NCBI RefSeq assembly: GCF_023522835.1
Contig: NZ_JALCZU010000013.1
Coordinates: 46,958-110,957, forward strand
Direction of reading: 5' to 3'
DNA from: Oceanobacillus saliphilus
Lineage (GTDB): Bacteria > Bacillota > Bacilli > Bacillales > Amphibacillaceae
DNA length: 64,000 nucleotides
Below the pieces are notes generated by a model. The model was not told the origin of the DNA. It worked only from the letters and a program-made list of their open reading frames with translations, and made no database searches. The translations under genes and the position numbers were made by a program. Numbering within the stretch: the first letter of the stretch is position 1; every line of letters starts with the position of its first letter. Positions 60,755 through 64,000 of this stretch are shown piece after piece.

Positions 60755-60788
60755 CGAGCAGTTCTCGGATCGAGGGCTGCTCGTTTTT
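60755..60788 (+). terminator. Terminator of the first HMA gene
   Basis: cgagcag (60755-60761) pairs with ctgctcg (60777-60783) and is followed by tttttg. Confidence 0.75.
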
Positions 60789-60997
60789 GTTGCTTAGGAA
60801 ACTATAAAATTTTAATGATGTGGATAACTTAGTTACCGAAACAGCCACGTCCAGCTCCAGCGCCCAGGGACTAGCGAGACTTCCCTCACCTCCGTACGAT
60901 AAGTCAACATCGGCTCCCTTCAGTCGCCGTGTTTCCTTTATCTCCTACGGCTCAGTCCAGTCCGTTCGTCCCTAACCGGGCGCTTGCGCTTTTGTTC
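60784..60997. repeat. Composite repeat: family B start joined to family C, copy 2
   Basis: tgcttaggaaactataaaat is like the family B start; from 60842 cagccacgtccagctccagc begins family C. It shares the start, the ggactagcgagacttcc block and the cgggcgcttgcgcttttgtt end with the copy at 48948-49033, but has about 70 extra bases in the middle. The ends gcgcccaggga and tccctaaccgggcgc pair. Confidence 0.7.
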
Positions 60998-61123
60998 TTC
61001 ATTCATCGATCACATGTTTCTTGATAGGGATCAATTATTTTTATGTACGCAAGATTTACAATAAAAGTATAACAAGAAACAAGTACGAGGGTTCAAAGAA
61101 GTTTTTAAAGAAAATCCCCAAAC

Positions 61124-61165
61124 TTGATGACGGTCAATTAATTAAGTTAGAAAGGATTCTATAAT
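61124..61165 (+). promoter_or_regulatory. Crp/Fnr-like box and -10 of the HMA-ATPase unit
   Basis: TTGATGACGGTCAA (61124-61137) and TATAAT (61160-61165) are separated by 22 bases, exactly as at 60463-60504. The sequence between differs, so the spacing is conserved by function rather than by recent duplication. Confidence 0.65.
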
Positions 61166-61206
61166 AAGCGTATAAAGAAAAGATGTTGATGAGGAGGTAA
61201 ACATGG

Positions 61207-61332
61207 ATGAAGGCAGTTTTACAAATTGCATCACTCGAATGTGCTGGCTGCGCTAAAAAGAAGGAAGATCATCGATTACAAATGAATGGTGTCAAATCTG
61301 TCAACGCCCGGTTTCCCAAGTCTTATCCATAA
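61207..61332 (+). pseudogene. Truncated second HMA-domain gene
   Basis: Starts well (aggaggtaaac, ATG) and reads MKAVLQIASLECAGCAKKKE with ligands C-A-G-C, then QMNGVKSVNARFPKSYP and a stop after 41 codons. A complete HMA domain needs about 67. The helix after the metal loop and the last strands are damaged or missing. It may be a decaying chaperone or a minimal metal-binding peptide leading the ATPase message. Confidence 0.65.
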
Positions 61333-61361
61333 AAAAATAAGAGAGAAAAGAGAGGATAAAA

Positions 61362-63257
61362 ATGATTCAATTTATTCATAAACATAAAAACCATATTACC
61401 GCAATATCAGGTCTATTATTAGTTCTTGCAATCGTTACACATATCACAGGTTATCACGGTTTACGGCAAGTAATCCTACTTGCAGCAACGATTATCGCGG
61501 GTATTCCAATTTTCATCAAAGCTTTCCAAGCACTTCGAATGAAAGCGTTCAGTATTGAGCTACTTGTTACGATTGCTGTGATTGGTGCCATCTTTATTGG
61601 AGAGTATGTGGAATCAGCAGTTGTTACGTTCTTATTCCTATTCGGTGACTATTTAGAAGCACGTACATTGCAAAAAACTAGATCCTCTTTAAAAGACCTT
61701 GTCGATATGGCCCCACAGGAAGCTACAGTAGTCCGAGACGGGGATCAAATGACCCTACCGATAGAAAATGTAGTCGAAGGAGACCAAGTAATCATCCGTC
61801 CCGGTGGAAAGATTCCTGTTGATGGGAAAATTATTACAGGTCAAGCATCTTTAAATGAAGCAGCTGTTACTGGTGAATCTGTCCCAGCAACGAAGAAAAT
61901 AGATGACAAAGTTTATAGTGGAACGATTGTCGATAATGGTTACATTGAAATCATTGCCGAAAAGGTTGGGGATGATACGACCTTTGCGAAAATTATTGAA
62001 CTTGTGGAAGAAGCACAGGAATCCAAATCGAAAACAGAGAAGTTCCTTAATAAATTTGCCAATATCTACACACCGGCCGTTGTCGTATTGTCTGTCCTTG
62101 TATATGCCTTTACAAGAGATTTACACACAGCCATTACGTTCTTGGTTGTCGCTTGTCCTGGTGCACTCGTTATCGGTGCTCCCGTATCGAATGTCGCTGG
62201 TATTGGGAATGGTGCGAAAAACGGGGTACTCGTCAAGGGTGGAGAAGTGATGGATAAATTCGCGAAAGTCGACACACTCATTTTTGATAAAACAGGTACA
62301 TTAACAAAAGGAAAGCCAGAAGTAACAGACATCCATACATTTGATAAACAAGACGAAAATGAATTACTACGATTGGTTGCCCAAGCAGAGACAATCTCTG
62401 AACACCATTTAGGCCAAACGATCGTGAAAGAAGCTAAAGCAAGAAAATTAAATATAGGGGAAAAACCGCAAGATGCAGAAGTCATTAAAGGGAATGGACT
62501 TCGTGCAAATGTAGAAGGACATATGCTCGCGATTGGTAATCGGAAATTAATGCATGCAGAAAACATTGACTTGCCTTCAGAGGTCGCAGCATATGCCATT
62601 GAACGTGAGAAGTCTGGAAATACAGCTATCTTTGCAGCAGTAGATGGAAAGGTCCGTGGAATCTTCTCGATTGCTGATCAAGTTCGTGACGATGCACTAG
62701 CAGCATTAGCGGAAATGAGAAAGAATGGTATTAAAAAAATTATTATGCTTACAGGTGATAATAAACACACCGCAGAATTAGTTGCAAACCAATTAGGCTT
62801 AGATGAATTCTATGCAGAATTATTACCAGAAAACAAAGTAGAATATGTGAAGAAATTGAAAGCAGAAGGTCATGTCGTAGCCATGGCTGGTGATGGTATC
62901 AATGATGCTCCTGCGATAGCAACGGCAGATATTGGGGTTGCGATGGGTGAAGGTGGAACTGACATTTCCATGGAAACAGCGGATGTCGTCTTAATGGCAG
63001 ATAAGCTAAAACAATTCTCCCATGCCTATTCTTTATCAAAAGCAACGATTCGGAATATGAAGCAAAATACATTCTTTTCAGTAGGTATTGTCTTTGTCCT
63101 GTTAGCTGGTGTCTTGGGAGGAACTGTCCACTTAGCATCAGGAATGTTCATCCATGAAGCAAGTGTATTGCTTGTCATCTTAAATGCTATGCGACTCATT
63201 CGCTTTAATCAAAAAAATACGAAAGAAGATCCAACCATTCAAGTAGCACATGCATAA
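61362..63257 (+). CDS. P1B-type heavy-metal ATPase with CPG motif
   Basis: 631 residues, no N-terminal HMA domain. Membrane part (ELLVTIAVIGAIFIGEYVES), A-domain with TGES, transmembrane metal motif ACPGALVIGAP near residue 265 (C-P-G rather than C-P-C), phosphorylation site DKTGTLTKG near 309, SEHHLGQ near 347 in place of the usual S-E-H-P, and GDGINDAPA near 512. It pumps a transition metal out of the cell; the metal cannot be assigned from the altered motif. RBS agagagg. Preceded by HMA genes and followed by Dps, so iron, zinc or cadmium are reasonable options. Confidence 0.9.
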   Translation: MIQFIHKHKNHITAISGLLLVLAIVTHITGYHGLRQVILLAATIIAGIPIFIKAFQALRMKAFSIELLVTIAVIGAIFIGEYVESAVVTFLFLFGDYLEARTLQKTRSSLKDLVDMAPQEATVVRDGDQMTLPIENVVEGDQVIIRPGGKIPVDGKIITGQASLNEAAVTGESVPATKKIDDKVYSGTIVDNGYIEIIAEKVGDDTTFAKIIELVEEAQESKSKTEKFLNKFANIYTPAVVVLSVLVYAFTRDLHTAITFLVVACPGALVIGAPVSNVAGIGNGAKNGVLVKGGEVMDKFAKVDTLIFDKTGTLTKGKPEVTDIHTFDKQDENELLRLVAQAETISEHHLGQTIVKEAKARKLNIGEKPQDAEVIKGNGLRANVEGHMLAIGNRKLMHAENIDLPSEVAAYAIEREKSGNTAIFAAVDGKVRGIFSIADQVRDDALAALAEMRKNGIKKIIMLTGDNKHTAELVANQLGLDEFYAELLPENKVEYVKKLKAEGHVVAMAGDGINDAPAIATADIGVAMGEGGTDISMETADVVLMADKLKQFSHAYSLSKATIRNMKQNTFFSVGIVFVLLAGVLGGTVHLASGMFIHEASVLLVILNAMRLIRFNQKNTKEDPTIQVAHA

Positions 63258-63358
63258 GCAAGACAATTCGATGTATCAAAGGAGGTGATACGTACAATCT
63301 AGCATTGATTTTTAGCGCATACAAATGAAAATAAAAATACTTACTGGAGGAATGGAAA

Positions 63359-63892
63359 ATGGAAAACCAAACACATACAGAACATGAACATCAGGAAGGG
63401 CAGGAACATCACCATCACCATCATCATGCAACAGCAGCATTTATGGTCAATCACCTCATTGCCAATCAAGGAGTCTTAAATGTAAAACTTCATCAATTTC
63501 ATTGGTATATTCAGGGACGTGATTTCTATAGGTTACATGAAAAATTTGAGGAATTATATAATGAAGTAAACCAGTACTACGACCAATTTGCCGAACGAAT
63601 GCTCGCCATTGGTGAAAAACCATATTCTACCTTAGCAGAATATCTAGAGCACGCATTTATTAGTGAAAAGCCATATGAAACTAAAATGAGTTCTAATGAA
63701 ATGGTAGAAACATTAGTTAGTGATTACCGGACCATTCGGGATGTCACGATAAAAGCAATCGAATTAGCGGTCAAAGAAGGTGACTTTGTAACAGAGGATA
63801 TGCTAAAAGAATATAAAGCAAATCTCGATCAGACAGTTTGGATGCTTCAAGCATATCTAGGAAATGATGCACTTGAAGGTGAAGAAGAATAA
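63359..63892 (+). CDS. dps: Dps-type ferritin with His-rich N-terminus
   Basis: 177 residues. The N-terminal tail HTEHEHQEGQEHHHHHHH could bind metal. The four-helix body has the Dps ferroxidase signature VKLHQFHWYIQGRDFYRLHE and KFEELYNEV, with His, Asp and Glu ligands in place. Dps oxidises Fe(II), stores iron as a 12-mer and can shield DNA from peroxide. The gene follows the ATPase by 101 bases; ATG with ggaggaatgg. A strong terminator follows. Confidence 0.9.
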   Translation: MENQTHTEHEHQEGQEHHHHHHHATAAFMVNHLIANQGVLNVKLHQFHWYIQGRDFYRLHEKFEELYNEVNQYYDQFAERMLAIGEKPYSTLAEYLEHAFISEKPYETKMSSNEMVETLVSDYRTIRDVTIKAIELAVKEGDFVTEDMLKEYKANLDQTVWMLQAYLGNDALEGEEE

Positions 63893-63901
63893 GATAAACG
63901 G

Positions 63902-63985
63902 GAGGCTGGGACAAAACCCCAGTAAATAAAAATAAGCGTGATACCATTCCATGAAAATTGGAAAAAAGGTATCACGCTTATTTTT
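63902..63985. terminator. Terminator of dps with a Firmicutes repeat
   Basis: A perfect 18-bp stem (63928-63945 with 63968-63985) ends in ttttt. It is preceded by gaggctgggacaaaacccca, a sequence repeated in many Firmicutes genomes next to terminators. Confidence 0.8.
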
Positions 63986-64000
63986 CTATTTATATTTATT

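Noticed and set aside
1-64000. tRNA, rRNA, complete insertion sequence or prophage
   Set aside because: I looked for CCA-ended cloverleaf clusters, conserved rRNA stretches, transposase motifs and phage structural genes, and found none that could be supported by eye.

Overview
The window looks like chromosomal DNA of a low-GC, spore-forming, salt-tolerant Bacillaceae species (Oceanobacillus/Virgibacillus type). The reasons are AT-rich codon use, strong AGGAGG-type ribosome binding sites with frequent TTG and GTG starts, sporulation-linked families (YtvI, DUF1657, DUF3231, YkvS-like), two osmoprotectant uptake systems (OpuC-like ABC and BCCT), and YukE/YueB-type rather than actinobacterial type VII secretion genes. 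No rRNA, tRNA, CRISPR array, complete insertion sequence or prophage was seen. Gene assignments come from reading translated sequence and recalling family motifs; no database search was possible.

Layout. 1-5 kb: tail of a family 3 glycosidase, a 2-oxoglutarate/Fe(II) oxygenase, and a three-gene OpuC-like transporter. 5-10 kb: HEAT-like protein, YtvI, MazG-like pyrophosphohydrolase, GT4 glycosyltransferase. 10-14 kb: a toxin-antitoxin pair whose toxin is broken by a dispersed repeat, then a short-chain dehydrogenase plus aldehyde dehydrogenase pair divergent from a TetR regulator. 14-23 kb: ArsR-SulP operon with a 32-bp palindromic operator, small proteins, an AcuI-like reductase, a MetX-like hydrolase, a DUF3231 protein and an AhpD-like protein. 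23-29 kb: a Ugp-type transporter behind a possible Pho box, followed by an RNase J-like metallo-hydrolase. 29-31 kb: small sporulation-type genes.

31.4-48.8 kb is the main accessory block. It holds a complete Firmicutes type VII secretion core (esxA, esaA, essA, esaB, essB, essC), followed by DUF5082 and DUF5344 partners, an LXG effector with a glycine-rich hydrophobic C-terminus, a six-span membrane protein placed as its immunity protein, two DUF5085-like proteins, and two paralogous lipoproteins bracketing two small membrane proteins. Debris between the genes (a decayed second 3' end of the DUF5082 gene, a frameshifted tail fragment) suggests this cassette region turns over by recombination.

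49-60 kb carries transporters, regulators and catabolic-type enzymes, including a LysR gene with an in-frame stop. 60-64 kb is a metal-handling cluster: an HMA metallochaperone, a truncated second HMA gene, a P1B-type ATPase with a CPG motif, and Dps. Both HMA promoters carry a Crp/Fnr-like box at exactly the same distance from the -10 element. Three families of structured dispersed repeats are scattered between genes.
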